Both the position numbers and the translations under genes were made by a program. 64,000 nucleotides of DNA from Rhypophila decipiens (taxonomy: Eukaryota; Ascomycota; Sordariomycetes; Sordariales; Naviculisporaceae): the NCBI GenBank assembly GCA_033297075.1, contig MU858213.1, positions 21,868 through 85,867 on the forward strand, in the 5' to 3' direction. The notes beneath the pieces are model-generated. The model did not search any database, had not been told where the DNA came from, and saw nothing but the letters and a program-made list of their open reading frames with translations. Shown piece after piece: positions 1 through 11,125 of this stretch (the stretch's first letter is position 1; each line of letters starts with the position of its first letter).

Positions 1-1
1 A

Positions 2-334
2 TTCTGCGACGCGGTCCGGTGGAGATCACGGTACCGGCGGGTGGCCACCACCGAGAGCGGATATTTCGGGGCCGTTCCTCAGAAAGCACAGGTGGGAGAT
101 ATTCTGTGTCTTTTCCAAGGAGGCAGGCATCTCTACATTGTACGACCAGTCGATTCGGGCCAGCTGGTGAACAGAAGCCGTGAGACGGTTGAGGAACCGG
201 GCCTCGGAAACGTCTCAACTTCATGTACCGAGTTCAAGTATGTCGGGCATGCGTACGTACATGGGCTTATGGGCGGGGAGATCGTCCGTGAAGAATGGTA
301 TCAGAAGAAAAAGGGTGAGATCATATTGGTCTGA
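2..334 (+). CDS. HET-domain protein, C-terminal fragment (5' part outside window)
   Basis: The frame is open from the window edge to a TGA, giving about 110 residues, so this is the 3' end of a gene that begins to the left. The fragment has the C-terminal module that closes many fungal heterokaryon-incompatibility (HET) proteins: an R-R-x-x-x-T-x-x-G-Y-F-G start, then G-D-x-L-C-L-F-x-G-G and Y-V-G-x-A-Y-V-H-G-L-M-G-G-E near the end. The same motifs (G-D-Q-L-C-V-L-W-G-G and G-E-C-Y-A-H-G-L-M-N-G) close the complete HET gene at 24-26 kb, which supports the call. The HET domain itself lies outside the window. The internal GTG at 41 is not a plausible start because coding continues upstream of it. 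Confidence 0.8.
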   Translation, partial: FCDAVRWRSRYRRVATTESGYFGAVPQKAQVGDILCLFQGGRHLYIVRPVDSGQLVNRSRETVEEPGLGNVSTSCTEFKYVGHAYVHGLMGGEIVREEWYQKKKGEIILV

Positions 335-490
335 ACCGATCTAATTACAGAAGAAGAAGAAGTAATTATTTATGAAAAAGAAGTAATGCCAACTCAAACT
401 GCTTACACACACCCTGAGCTGACCATATTCTACTCCACACACCCATTAACCGTACTTGGACCATTCAACCTTGTGACATCCCATCAGTAA

Positions 491-1438
491 TTAGCCCCAT
501 TTTGTCCTGGTCCAAGACACATCATGTCTCCCCACCCTGCATCCATCCTGCTCACCATCTTTCCCGCAGCAAGAGTAAATGAAACCGCCTGGATAGAGCT
601 CCTTTGCTTCCTCCGAGTATCTGGATGGACCGTCGTGGCCATCGTAGTAATCACACCAGACGTCAGATTCCTCATCACACTCGAGATCACCATCGTGGTG
701 TTGGCATGCGGTACTGTCATTCTTATCTGCCGTGTCGAAGGCCTCTTTGCATTGGGCGCAAACTGCCAAAGTTGACGCGGCCTTGCGTTTGTTGGTGGAG
801 GACGACTTCTTGAGAGGGTTGTTCCCAGGTATTGTCTGGGTAGGTGCTTGTCTTGCTGTAGGATGCTGGGGGTTGACTCCACCATCGTCGGGGAAGAGCC
901 GATGTCTTTCGGGGTACGTGAGAGGTTGGTCATGGTGAGCGCTAGCAACCTTATGGCTGCGATATTCATAGCAGTGCGTTTTCGTGGTGATGGTGGCGGT
1001 GGTATTGGACGGGTTGCTTGCTGTAATATTGTCGCTCGATCTGACAGCATTGGTGCCTTTTCGGATCTCCTTCGTCTTGTTGTCTGCCCTTTGAGCCTTG
1101 GTCATGTTGTCCCACCTGGCTGCTACTTCCTCTACCGCTCTCAGTTTGGCTCTCTCTACGGCTAGTTCTGCTTCCAATCTCTTCCTGACTTCTTGCCACC
1201 TCAGTTGATCCTGCCTCCATTCCTCCAGCCTCCGATCCTCCAGCCTACGATCCTCCGGCCTAATTTCTTTTCGACCCTGTTCCTCAGCCCCGAGCCGTGG
1301 TTCAATTCTATACAAGAAGTCAAGCGTATATTGGCGGAGCCTCTCGTCTGTGCAAAGGGCCAGCAATGTTCGCCGGACATTTGCAGCAGAAGCTACATTG
1401 ACGGCCACCACAATTGGGTCGTCTGGGTTTAGGCTCAT
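491..1438 (-). CDS. Unknown protein with C-terminal Cys/His-rich module (paralogue A)
   Basis: Single-exon protein of about 315 residues. I chose the ATG at 1438, not the one at 1624, because similarity to the neighbouring paralogue starts just after it (A-x-x-V-R-x-x-L-x-A-x-C, then L-D-x-L/F). Next come a charged region rich in Glu, Arg and Gln that is probably helical, and a low-complexity Ser/Thr linker. The C-terminal 90 residues hold C-x2-C-x4-F, C-x-x-H-x-G-x-L, a Trp-Cys-Asp stretch and Y-P-G-G-F-x-x-x-C-C-G-K-x-G-x-x-x-G-C-x-x-G-R-H. The Cys and His spacing suggests zinc binding. I cannot name the family; it resembles short CCxxxGxxxGCxxGxH tails seen on various fungal proteins. Function unknown. 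Confidence 0.65.
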   Translation of the reverse strand: MSLNPDDPIVVAVNVASAANVRRTLLALCTDERLRQYTLDFLYRIEPRLGAEEQGRKEIRPEDRRLEDRRLEEWRQDQLRWQEVRKRLEAELAVERAKLRAVEEVAARWDNMTKAQRADNKTKEIRKGTNAVRSSDNITASNPSNTTATITTKTHCYEYRSHKVASAHHDQPLTYPERHRLFPDDGGVNPQHPTARQAPTQTIPGNNPLKKSSSTNKRKAASTLAVCAQCKEAFDTADKNDSTACQHHDGDLECDEESDVWCDYYDGHDGPSRYSEEAKELYPGGFIYSCCGKDGEQDGCRVGRHDVSWTRTKWG

Positions 1439-1833
1439 GTTCAGCTTTGATCTTGGCACCTCGTATCCGTCAATGTGTAAAAGGCCGGGAAGAAAGTTTG
1501 AACGGCTCAACAAGGTAAAGTAGGCAGGTTGGCAAGTTGGCAAGTTGATGATAGCGTTGTTGATTTTGGACAATTGAAGCAAGACATGAAAAGGTGAAGG
1601 ACACCGTCTCGCCAATTTGAACATTTTAAATTACAAATCGGACCCCTGGCAAGAAGCCAACTTGAAATGGTAAGATCGATATTGGCCTGCCTAGTCCAAA
1701 GATGTAACCGTATTCGTATCCGTCCTGGTTCAGATTGTTCACTCGGACGACTACGGATACATGATCCCAAATCCACTCTCCCAGTCGGATGCCATTCACC
1801 AGCTGTAGGCATCGCCCCGAAGCGCACAAGACC
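1439..1833. other. Spacer between tandem paralogues
   Basis: I see no gene here. The stretch lies between two minus-strand paralogues, so it should hold the 3' end of the right-hand one and the promoter of the left-hand one. The additional open frame continuing upstream of 1438 shows no similarity to the paralogue and is read as untranslated leader. Confidence 0.5.
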
Positions 1834-2361
1834 TTACTCCTCGTCTTCGTCTTCATCGTCATCTTCTTTCTCCTCGCTGTCATCCTCAGATTGGTCGTCA
1901 TCATCCCTACGCCGTTTATTTCTCTCAGGGTTCGCTTCGTGCCTTCCCAGCTTGCACCCCTCTTCGTCTCCTAATTTATCGCAGCAAGTCCAGATGAACC
2001 CCTGGGGGTACTCTTTTCTGCAGAAGTCGGAATCAATCGTCCCGTGGCATCTCTCATCGTGATCAGCCCAAAAGTCTGAATCGTCATCGGGCTCCAGTTC
2101 GCCATTGTGATATCTGCATTCCTTGACTTGGTTGTCGTCGGGGTCGAAGGATTCCTCGCACTGGACGCATATAGCCAGGCCCGATGTTGTTTTGCGTTTC
2201 TTTGCTGGTTCTGGAAGAGATTTGGCTCTCCGAATCGCCTCGGGCTCGAGCTGCTTCAGATAATCCAAGGCCTTTGCTCGGACTCCGCTGTCGTCGCAGA
2301 CCGCAATCAGGATGGCGCGGACGGTGTGGTCTGATGCGACCGCCAAGGCGTTGATGGTCAT
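1834..2361 (-). CDS. Unknown protein with C-terminal Cys/His-rich module (paralogue B)
   Basis: Single-exon protein of 175 residues, a shorter version of the neighbour to its left. The N-terminal 45 residues match the start of that protein (helical, V-R-A-I-L-I-A-V-C-D-D). After a K-K-R-K basic patch comes the same module: C-x2-C-x4-F-D, C-x-x-H-x-G-x-L-E, W-A-D, Y-P-Q-G-F-x-W-x-C-C-x-K-x-G-x-x-x-G-C-x-x-G-R-H. The protein ends in a run of Asp and Glu. The basic patch and acidic tail suggest a nuclear or nucleic-acid-associated protein, but that is inference. Same orientation and adjacency point to tandem duplication followed by gain or loss of the central helical/linker region. Confidence 0.7.
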   Translation of the reverse strand: MTINALAVASDHTVRAILIAVCDDSGVRAKALDYLKQLEPEAIRRAKSLPEPAKKRKTTSGLAICVQCEESFDPDDNQVKECRYHNGELEPDDDSDFWADHDERCHGTIDSDFCRKEYPQGFIWTCCDKLGDEEGCKLGRHEANPERNKRRRDDDDQSEDDSEEKEDDDEDEDEE

Positions 2362-2763
2362 GATTTGGGAAGCAGCCTGTATTTTGTGATAGAGTTGGAC
2401 TTGATTTTTGGAGTTTGTTTGGTGTGACTGGTAGTGGGTTTCGTGATTGGCGTGACGTGTCTGTCTCGTGGAAATGACAAAGGTTTTGCTGGAAAAGAAG
2501 GTTCGTGGTGGTCATCTCATCCCTCGTGGGTCCAATCTTATATCCCTGCACATGATGGGATTGCGGGCCGTGGCGTCAATCACCGACGCCAAAATAAGGT
2601 CCAAACGTTTATTAACATGTGCATTGGCCCGAGAAATAGTGCACTAGCGAAGGGTGTAGCCGACGGTGATGAGCAGGAGGATGCTGAGGCAATTTAGGTG
2701 AGTTGGCTTGTTAAGGAGAACTTGAACAATACCAATTTCCAATTTCATTTCTAATTCTCGCTA
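2362..2763. other. Spacer, no gene seen
   Basis: This lies between the start of paralogue B and the stop of the permease gene, both on the minus strand. It should contain the promoter of paralogue B and the 3' untranslated region of the permease. I see no other feature. Confidence 0.5.
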
Positions 2764-4572
2764 TCAGGCTTCTTTGACGCTCGTCTTGACCCCCTTTTCC
2801 TCACTCTCAATCTCATTAACACTGCTACCACCGGCGGACACCTCATCCGCGCCGAGCCCCTCGATCAATTCGGAGCAGAGTGTCTCGTGGGCCGGGAACA
2901 AAAGACTCAGCCCAACATGAATGGCCATGCAGAGGACAATGCCAAAGTACCAGTTGAAGTTGGTGAGGTACTTGATACCGCCAATTGGGATTTCCAGATT
3001 CACGGCATTGATCATTCCTGGCAGTTGTGGTGTAACAGAGGCTAACAAAGCGACCAGGGCCCGCCAGTTCACGCCGTACGTAAATCGGTAACGACCGTGT
3101 GGCTCGTACAGAGCAGGCACGTCGATATGGCCACGCTTAACGAGGAAGAAGTCGCCGACTTGGATACCCTAGTTTTTCGTTATCAACACATGACCTTGCT
3201 GGAGTGTCAGTGAAGTGAGGACTGCCAAAACTCACCATGATCGGAGCGAGGAATATCCCGAGAGAACTCATAAAGGTCAACAAGGACCCGGCAGAGTTGA
3301 GAATCTTCCACGGCACCATAACCCAACCACCCAGGATTGTCAGGATGATGGCCCCACGACGGATATTAATATACTTGGGGAACAGGCTGGCCATGTCATT
3401 GGCACCGGAGATGACCGTTGCGGATATGTTGACGCAGATCTGGGCAATACACCACGAGACGCCGGCAAAGAAGGCGGCTGCCCGACCCCCAGGCCCTTCC
3501 CACTTGTCGATGATGGAGATGGGATTCCAGAGGTACTCTCCGTAAAGGACAGCGCTCGCAGACGTTACCACAATGCCAATGATGGCGACCCAGCTGCACA
3601 CCAATGGGAACCAGAGGCCTTGGGTGAGGGACGAGCGTGGATTGGCCATGTAGCGGGTAAAATCCGGAATCTAGACAGCCGGGACGATGAGAAAACAGGG
3701 GTAGTAACTGAGGAATCAGGTATTCTACTCACATTCACACCAACAGTCGACCAACTCGCTGTGCAACTATTCAAGGCACTCATGATGAGCCAGCTCTTTT
3801 GGGCGCCACTCACAGTGGGCTGCTGGTCCCAGATATCTCCCGACCCACCAGCTTTGACGGTTATCCAAATAACCGTTCCCAAGATTGTCGCTGTGGTGGC
3901 AAACACCTTGACCACAAACAGCCACCGCATCTTGTGCGGCGGGATCAGCATGATGGGAAACTGGACACACCAAACGACCAGATAAGAAATCATCTGCTGC
4001 GTGGTGATACCCACGCTCTCGGGGATATGATTCGGCAGATTCCTGTAGCTGGGCCAGATAGATCTGATAACTTGCGTGGCCGGTGCAATGGCGAGGAAGT
4101 TGGTGATGGCGTGCCAGAAGAGACAGGTGACCAGCCGGATTATGACAGGGAACTTTGCAAAATGGTATCCGAACGATGCCCGGGCGAGGACGGGGAAGGG
4201 GACTCGGCATTTGGCACCAGTGTATCCGTTCAAGGTCATGGGGACTGCCATGACCGAACTACCAAACACGATGGCAAAGATGGCCTCGCGCCATGATAAC
4301 CCAAGCACCAGGATAGTTGAGCCCGTCTCCCATGACTGGATAGAGATAATGTCCGACACCCAGTAGCCGAGGATTGTCAGCGAGGTCCAGGTGCGGCGAA
4401 CGAGAGGGGTTGGGTCGAGATCGATATTGGTCCATGTTCCGGCAGGGGCGTAGGACGATGGTTGTTTGGGGAGGACCCAGCCGGAGGGAGTGGTCTTTTT
4501 GGAGATGGATGCCTGGACTCGGTGTTTTAAACCACTGCTGCCAGGGACTGGGGCCGTCTCAGAGACAGCCAT
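2764..4572 (-). CDS. NCS1-family (Fur-type) nucleobase/allantoin-like permease
   Basis: Three exons, 4572-3733, 3670-3236 and 3168-2764, spliced at GTGAGT...CTAG and GTGAG...CTAG, give 559 residues. The ATG at 4572 sits in an ideal context (CACCATGG), so the in-frame ATG at 4620 is less likely. The protein has about 12 hydrophobic segments. NCS1 features include the N-terminal W-T-N-x-D-L-x-P, R-R-T-W-T-S, the G-A-K-x-R-V-P-F-P-V-L-A-R-A-S-F-G loop, the helix beginning P-D-F-T-R-Y and G-I-Q-V-G-D-F-F-L-V-K-R. NCS1 Fur-type permeases import uracil, allantoin, uridine or related compounds with protons at the plasma membrane; the substrate here cannot be told from sequence by eye. It is divergent from the dioxygenase gene at 5.4 kb. 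Confidence 0.93.
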
Positions 4573-5431
4573 GGTGCCTACTGGTCTCAGAGCAGGATGC
4601 TGCAAGGATCGACCCGACAATTTGGAACCAACGTGCTCGGGAGATGGAAAGGAGATGCGTGTGAGTGGGCGTCCAAGGGTGACATGGAGTATATATTCGA
4701 TACCAAAACTGCCAACGAGAGCAAAGACGATATCGATGGCGGTCAGCTAGGCACATTCTCATGGCTCCACCTGATGATACCCTTGGGATCCAAGTCTTTT
4801 ATTTCTTCTATCCTTTTTTTCTTCATGAATCCCGACAACGGACCCGACTCTCAGCAAGGTCGCAGGTTGCTAACCTGATTACCTACATGATAAGCATATC
4901 AACCTATCAACCATCGACTTGAAAAGTCTGCGATAGGAGAGTCGGGCATTGCTTGGCCGCTAATTGGCAGGCGAGCTAGGAGAGCCCAGGCTTGCTAAAC
5001 AGCCTGCTGGATCCATGGGTGGAGGAGATAACACATGCGCCAATGCAGCCAAGAAGCGACCAACCTCGACGACGATCCGGCTTATTCCTACATGGGGCAG
5101 TTATGGGTCCCATCGTCGGATAACAGACGTAACAGCCAGGCTCGTGATAGGTCTGGCGGCATCTGGGGTGCGCTAATTTGCGGGGTCTTTTCGTCCTCGC
5201 TATTGTATCTTTTTCTTTTTCTCTGTCGTGTGAGTGGGATGTATCAGACACCGGGATTCGGATTTGAAGGGATATTTTGACCTGATACGGCGGGGTATCG
5301 GTGGGAGGGGTTGCGTTGTGAAGGTGGGACGATGATGCCCAAGCTGATGATATATCCTGAAACCTGTAGCACAACCGAAGTGAAGTAAAACTTTTCAGCA
5401 TCAAAAGATCGACTCGAGAGACTCCTTTAAA
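4573..5431. promoter_or_regulatory. Bidirectional promoter region, permease/dioxygenase
   Basis: This 859-bp gap separates two divergent start codons and holds no gene. A TATA-like TATATATT at 4690-4697 lies 118 bp upstream of the permease ATG (AATATATA on the minus strand). A palindromic GATATATC at 5349-5356 lies 76 bp upstream of the dioxygenase ATG. A shared control region is inferred from the arrangement only. Confidence 0.5.
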
Positions 5432-6542
5432 ATGGGCAGTGTCACGCCTGACTCCGACTTTTCAGTCACTATTCCTGTCATCGATATCTCGGGCTATCTC
5501 GCCGGGGATGCCGCCGCGACAGCTTCCATAGTCTCGGCCCTCCACTCGGCAGCCATCTCACCCGGCTTCTTCCAAATCACGGGCCACGGTGTGTCTTCTG
5601 AGCTGCGCTTACGACTCTTGACCACCCTCAAGGCCTTCTTCGCCCTGCCAGCAGACAGGAAAAAGCGATTACACAGAGGCAACTCAAACTCGCTCCGTGG
5701 ATATGAGTCAGTTGGGGAGCAACGCCTGGAAGCTGCCTTTGCCGACCAGAAAGAGGGCTTCATGATTGGCGAGCACCTGCCCGACGGCAAGAGGTTTCTC
5801 CAGGGACCGAACCAATGGCCCGACGAGGACGAGTGTCCAGGCTTCCGAGAGACTTTCATGGAGTATTTTGGAGAGCTGAGGAAGCTGAGCAAGGCCATGT
5901 TCAGACTCATGGCCGAGGGGTTGGGTCTGGAGAAGCAATACTTTGATGCGTTTGTAGATAGCCGGGATTGTAAGTTGGCCTGTCGTGTTGAAGCCTGGGG
6001 ACTTGGATCACCTGATCGTCACAATGCTGAACACGTTCTTGTTTATAGCTGTGACGATGTGTCGTGCACACAGGTACCCTCCCACCACCCCCGAGCAAGC
6101 AGGCAAGACTCGCGGCATTGGTGCTCATAGCGACTTTGGAGCTCTTACTCTGCTGATGCAGGATGACAGTATGATTCCCTGACGTGAGGCTGCATGCATA
6201 CTTGAGCAAGGAACACTGACTTGATACACAGTTGGCGGTCTCGAGGTCTTCCACCGACCAACCGGCACCTGGCATCCCGTGACGCCAGTCAAGGACGCAT
6301 TCGTGGTTAACATCGGCGATATGATGGAACGGTGGACCAACAACCGCTACACTTCCACCCTCCACCGTGTCATCACCCCAGCGTCGACCAGAGACCGGTA
6401 TAGCGTCGCGTTCTTCAACGAGGGATTGCTAGACCAGGTGATTGAATGTATCCCGACCTGCTTGGAGCCCGGCGAGAAGCCCTTGTACGAGCCGGTGGTA
6501 GTTGAGGAACACCTGGCAAAGAGATACGGCAATAGCTACTGA
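5432..6542 (+). CDS. 2-oxoglutarate/Fe(II)-dependent dioxygenase, IPNS-like
   Basis: Exons 5432-5969, 6049-6168 and 6232-6542 give 322 residues, typical of the isopenicillin-N-synthase-like family. An N-terminal DIOX_N region (I-P-V-I-D-I-S, then G-F-F-Q-I-T-G-H-G) precedes the jelly-roll core. The iron ligands are visible: H206-x-D208 in A-H-S-D-F-G, H264 in T-L-H-R-V, and an R-x-S 2-oxoglutarate contact in R-D-R-Y-S. Such enzymes hydroxylate or desaturate small molecules using O2 and 2-oxoglutarate. The divergent NCS1 permease suggests a nucleobase or allantoin-like substrate; fungal thymine 7-hydroxylase belongs to this fold family, but I cannot show that this is its orthologue. Gibberellin- or flavonoid-oxidase-type activities remain possible. 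Confidence 0.9.
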
Positions 6543-6849
6543 TTTCTCATGATGTGGGTGAGGGTTGAGCTTGGTTCTCCATCAAGGAAAATGAAGACTC
6601 AGCTGACCATTTGACGACTACACCAATGCAATGTTTTCAATGAAGTGTTTATTGTACTGGACGGGCTGGTACCTAAATTTCACATTTAATGACATCACAC
6701 CCCGCCATGTCTGATATGAGACAAGTCAGATAACAGTTATGGGTAAATTTCGGGCCCTCAGGCCTCAGCTGAGTGACGAAAGTGGAAGCTACGGCCCAAC
6801 CTCCTTCCACAGCAACCTGGAGCCGTTTCTCCACTGTTAATGGCCACAT
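6543..6849. other. Convergent 3' spacer
   Basis: This lies between the stop codons of the dioxygenase (plus) and the alpha-glucosidase (minus). It should hold both 3' ends. No further feature seen. Confidence 0.5.
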
Positions 6850-9797
6850 CTAGACCTTGACCACGAAATCTCCCGTCAAGCGTTTGTTAACCCCGACAAC
6901 TTTTTTCCCATTCTTTCCATCCCCAACAACAGTAACCTTGGAGATCTTCACGCTAGTCTGGTATCCCCACTTGCCTTTGACGGTCAGTTTTCCATGCGCA
7001 TAGTCGAACCTGACATTTGTTACGCCCTTTTGCTCAAGGCTGACACCGTCATCGAGGTACAGCTGGCCCTGCGCCTTGCCATCCTTACCGACCGGGATGA
7101 TCAACTCGAAATCTTGCTTCCTCAGCTCTGTCGTCGTCATGGCCGACTTTACCCGCATCGGAAGGATGACACCACCACGCAGAAACAGCGGGATATCTGT
7201 CAGCGACTGATCCGTCACTTTGATGTTCCTACCCTTACCCTCGATCTTCTTCAGAGTCCAGAAGTCATAAAAGACATCCCTGGGGAGGTACAGGTCGACG
7301 CTCGTGGAATTCGCTTCCGTCACGGGGGCGACCAGAAGCCCATTTCCGTAAAAGTACTGGAGATCAAGGCCGAACGTGTTGGCATCCTTGGGATAGAGGT
7401 AAAACATGGGGTTGAGAAGCGGTGTGCCGTCCACGGTCTGCTGATACATTGCTGTGTAGATGTAATCGAGCAGACGGTAGCGGACATCGATAGCCTTCTT
7501 CGCGGCCTCGGTCACCACAGCCCATCGGTAAAACTCCTGTGGGATGGTGGGGAGGTACTCGTTATGGTTGCGCATAAACGGTGAAAAGGCACCGAGCATC
7601 GCCCAGCGAGCGCAGAGGTCCTGAGTAGTGTTTTGAGCAAACCCGCAAATATCGGCGCCAACCATGGGGACTTGGTAGATGGATGCGAAGCCTAGAGCGG
7701 TCCTGATCACCTCGCGATAGTGCCCCCAGGTGCTAAAGTTATCCCCGAGCCATTTGCCAACCTGGGCTCCAGCCCCAGCGAAGGTGGAGCGGGTGATGAT
7801 GAGGGGCCGCAGGGTCGGGCGCCGGGCAAGCATAGCTTTGCGAGACAAAGCTGACATCACTATGGTTGACTCGGTGTTAGTATCGTCTTGACCACAATGC
7901 CGAGGGTAAGCTGAAAGGAGAGGACTGACTTGTTCCGTAGAGGTTATGCACATCGTATTCTGCCAACCCATTCTCATGGATCAGGTCGGTGTTGACAGTC
8001 TTGTTGCTAATGCCGCCTTGCTCAGCATTCCATGAGTCCTGGTATGCTGCCTTGTTATGGATGGCATATTTGGGGTACAGCAGATCCCGTCCCGGAAGGC
8101 CAAGTTGCTGACCGCTTGCACGAGCCACGAGGGGTTCATGTTTTGACCTCAATGGCCCCCTGACCTCCAAGTCTGTGGTCTCTGAAGCGTCCAAAACACT
8201 GCGCTTGCAAGCGGTACCTACTGGCTGGAAGTCGCAGGGCCAGCCGGGAAGAGGTCGTGGAGGGGTCCGGACCGGTGGTGGCTCAGGAGGGAAGCCCACG
8301 GCGGCGGCCTCGGGATTGTCGCAGGGGAAGTTGCAAGGGAAGTTGCTGGGCTCATTCATGTCTATCCAGAGGGCGTCCAGTTGGATGCCGGTCGAATCTG
8401 AGAAGAAAGACAGGAACTGGCCGATCCAATACTTCTCGACGTTCTTGGCAAACCAATCGGGGAAAACGGAGACACCTGCCCAGACGACACCCTTCCAGAC
8501 AGAACCGTTGCTTCTCTTCATGAAGATGTCATCCTTGATTCCCTCTTCGAATGCCGGGTACTCAGCGTAGGCCACTGCTGGGTCTACCATGACAATATAG
8601 TGCTGGTCGTTGGAGTGAAGCTTGTCCACCAACTGGCGCACCATGTGGAGGGGGAACCGTTGGGGGTCCAAACTAAATACCCGTCTGCGATCCATGTAAT
8701 CGATATCCGTCCACATTGTTTCAAGTGGGATCCCAGCCACACTATAGTTATGAACAACCTGCAAATGAAGTCGGTCAGTTCATCGTATGCCAAGGATGCT
8801 TGTAGGAGGGAATAATCTACCTCGGCCACTTCAAAGGCGTCTCTGTACCCATAGCGGCATTGATGAAATCCAAGTCCCCAGTAGGGCATCATAGCCGGGA
8901 GCCCTGAAATTTCAGAGTACTGTTGTGATACATCGATAGGACTTGGACCCGCCATAAAGTAAAAGTCAAACACGCCACCCAGGGTATTGTATTCGAGGAA
9001 CTGTCCGCCAGCCTTGTCGATCTTGACGTCCATCCCGTTGGAGTTGAGGAGAAAGACACCATGGGTACCCGTCTTGCGATGCTCAAAGTAGACGGGGTGG
9101 TTTCCGTAAAGGTTGGCACCATTGGGCGTACCATAGGAGTCCTGAGACCAGAGGGTGCGGATGTAGTTGGTTGTGTTGAGGCGGAAGGGATCCGAGTGCT
9201 CACCAAGACCATAGAGGTTGGGGTTGTTGGGGAGCTTGGTTCTCAGACGGAGGTACTGAGACTCAAAGACCATGGGTGCGGCGGATGAATCAAAGAGGAC
9301 TTCACCAGTCTTGCTGCGGCTGACCGAGAAAGAGAAGGGATTCAACTTGTAGTTGAACTTCAAGGCCGACTTCTTGGAATTCACTCGGGCCGACTTGGGA
9401 CGGGGAAAGACGGACTCTGGGACTTGGTACACATCGTTGGCCTTGTCTTGGATCTTGACATGCAGCCGGTTATCTGGTATGAATTTGGCCGGTCAGTAAC
9501 AATGAGTCTGTGTCAAACTCCATGTCATTTGCGGGGGTGGTTACCAGTCTCGTAGGTGACCTGTAGGACCAACTCTTTCAAATCTGTCCCATAAACATTG
9601 CACGGCTTCCCGGCCAGGGTCAACTCTGCAGTCAAACCAGTGGCGGTTGTCTTGACTTTGGATGCCTTGTACCCTGGGCATTTTGCCAAAGCTGAGGACG
9701 AGCTGGAATTGGCGACTTGGACATCTCGCGAGGGAATGGCGGCCGAAACAAAGCCTGCGGAGAGCAAGGCGAACGCCAGAAGCTGAGATTGGACCAT
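6850..9797 (-). CDS. Secreted alpha-glucosidase, GH31
   Basis: Four exons (9797-9545, 9473-8821, 8758-7930, 7859-6850) give 914 residues, the usual size for fungal GH31 enzymes. The intron before the last exon carries a TACTAAC branch site. The ATG at 9797 opens a signal peptide (hydrophobic stretch ending V-S-A-A). The catalytic nucleophile is D435 in [10 protein letters not shown]. The acid/base is D618 in the R-S-T-F-A-G-A-G...W-L-G-D-N block. [14 protein letters not shown] and N-L-Y-G-T-M are further family marks. It should release glucose from maltose, starch fragments or related alpha-glucosides outside the cell or in the wall. Alpha-xylosidase is a less likely alternative. A TATA-like CATAAATA (minus strand) lies about 107 bp upstream. 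Confidence 0.96.
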
Positions 9798-11125
9798 GAT
9801 AGCTTGAAGGAGGTGTCTACCTCGCGCTTTGGCCGAGTGATACAAACAGGAGCACAGAGCTGCGTCACACCGAGGGCGATTCACGAAAGGGCGGGACAGC
9901 GGCTATTTATGCTGACGGTTATTGTGCCATAATGTTCCCGAAAAACAGGACAGCCCATCTCATACCGCCAATCCGCGTGTTAGCAACCGCCAGTTTTAAT
10001 TAGGTCGACCCATATGGTCATGGTTGAACCAGGATGCTGGGGTTACGTATTCGGTGCCTTGAACAGACAAAGAATCGGATCGGCCTATGACGGCGTTCAG
10101 CCAGAACGTGAGTAACACCAAACCGGGTCAGCGGCGGGTTCACGAGAATGCAGGCTGCCCTCCATTGATACTACCCCGTTAACCCACCCAGCCCGTTTCT
10201 TGGTCATTTTACGGTTGCTGATCTTGAACTACGACCCACACTATCAGACCATTCAAAGACACTGGGTTGAAAAATGGAGTGTAACCAGTAGAATTACATG
10301 TCTTTGAACCTAGCTTTATAGGCCTTTTGAACTTTTCTTTTATACGTCGTATCGATCCATCTAACGCATTCAAGAGGGTATGCGGAGCCATATATGGGTT
10401 TAGTTTGAAGGTGTATGTAATTAATTTCACACCCCTGATTACCGTTCGACTTGATACCTCGAAGAATCATGTACATGTCGTTGCGAAAAGACATTCTTTG
10501 GTGGTGGCTATGTCACTCTCTTCGAAACACTGAGCATCCAAAAATAGAAGACGTGCTCTTCTCATTGATCTAGCGGGGCTGGAGGACTGCAGCATCTGTA
10601 GGCTGTCGGTGAAATTCGAGAATCGAGATGTCTGCTGCTGTCGAGTAACCTCGGACAACCTCGAATGTGGAGGCAGTGTTGCAGAGCTTCTGGAGGAGAG
10701 CTTCAGTCTTTGTTTCCTGCAGTGGAGGCATCGAGGTCAGATGGGGAAGGTCAAGAAAAGAGACTTTCAAAAGCACCAAATTTCCTGGATTCTACGGCCA
10801 AATAGTGGTTCAATCTGGGTTACGCAGACCAGAGAGGGCCCTGTGAGTTCCATTAAAGGCCCGAATGCGGGGATGGTAAAGGGCCGGACGTAACCGCAAT
10901 TACTCCACTTCCCCCGCTCCCGCAGCCGGTGAGATCGGCATCATTCCACTCCTACCTCCGAGATTGACCCTGATTTTTCCCGGAGACTTGGCTGAATACC
11001 ACCAAGTTTACTTGTTGGCTGTAAATATCTTCAGAAGCTAGTAAAATTCACCAAGAACTAGGTTTAACATCACGTCATTTCCCACGATGCTCTCTATTTT
11101 TTTCAGAAGCTGTCTGTGGGGCCCC
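9798..11125. other. Spacer 5' of alpha-glucosidase
   Basis: No gene seen. The left part is the promoter of the alpha-glucosidase, with TATTTATG at 9904-9911 (CATAAATA on the coding strand). The right part should hold the 3' untranslated region of the glutathione S-transferase. Short open frames here have no family features. Confidence 0.5.

Noticed and set aside
4573..4620. N-terminal extension of the permease from the ATG at 4620
   Set aside because: The ATG at 4572 has an ideal CACCATGG context and starts nearer to the conserved permease sequence.
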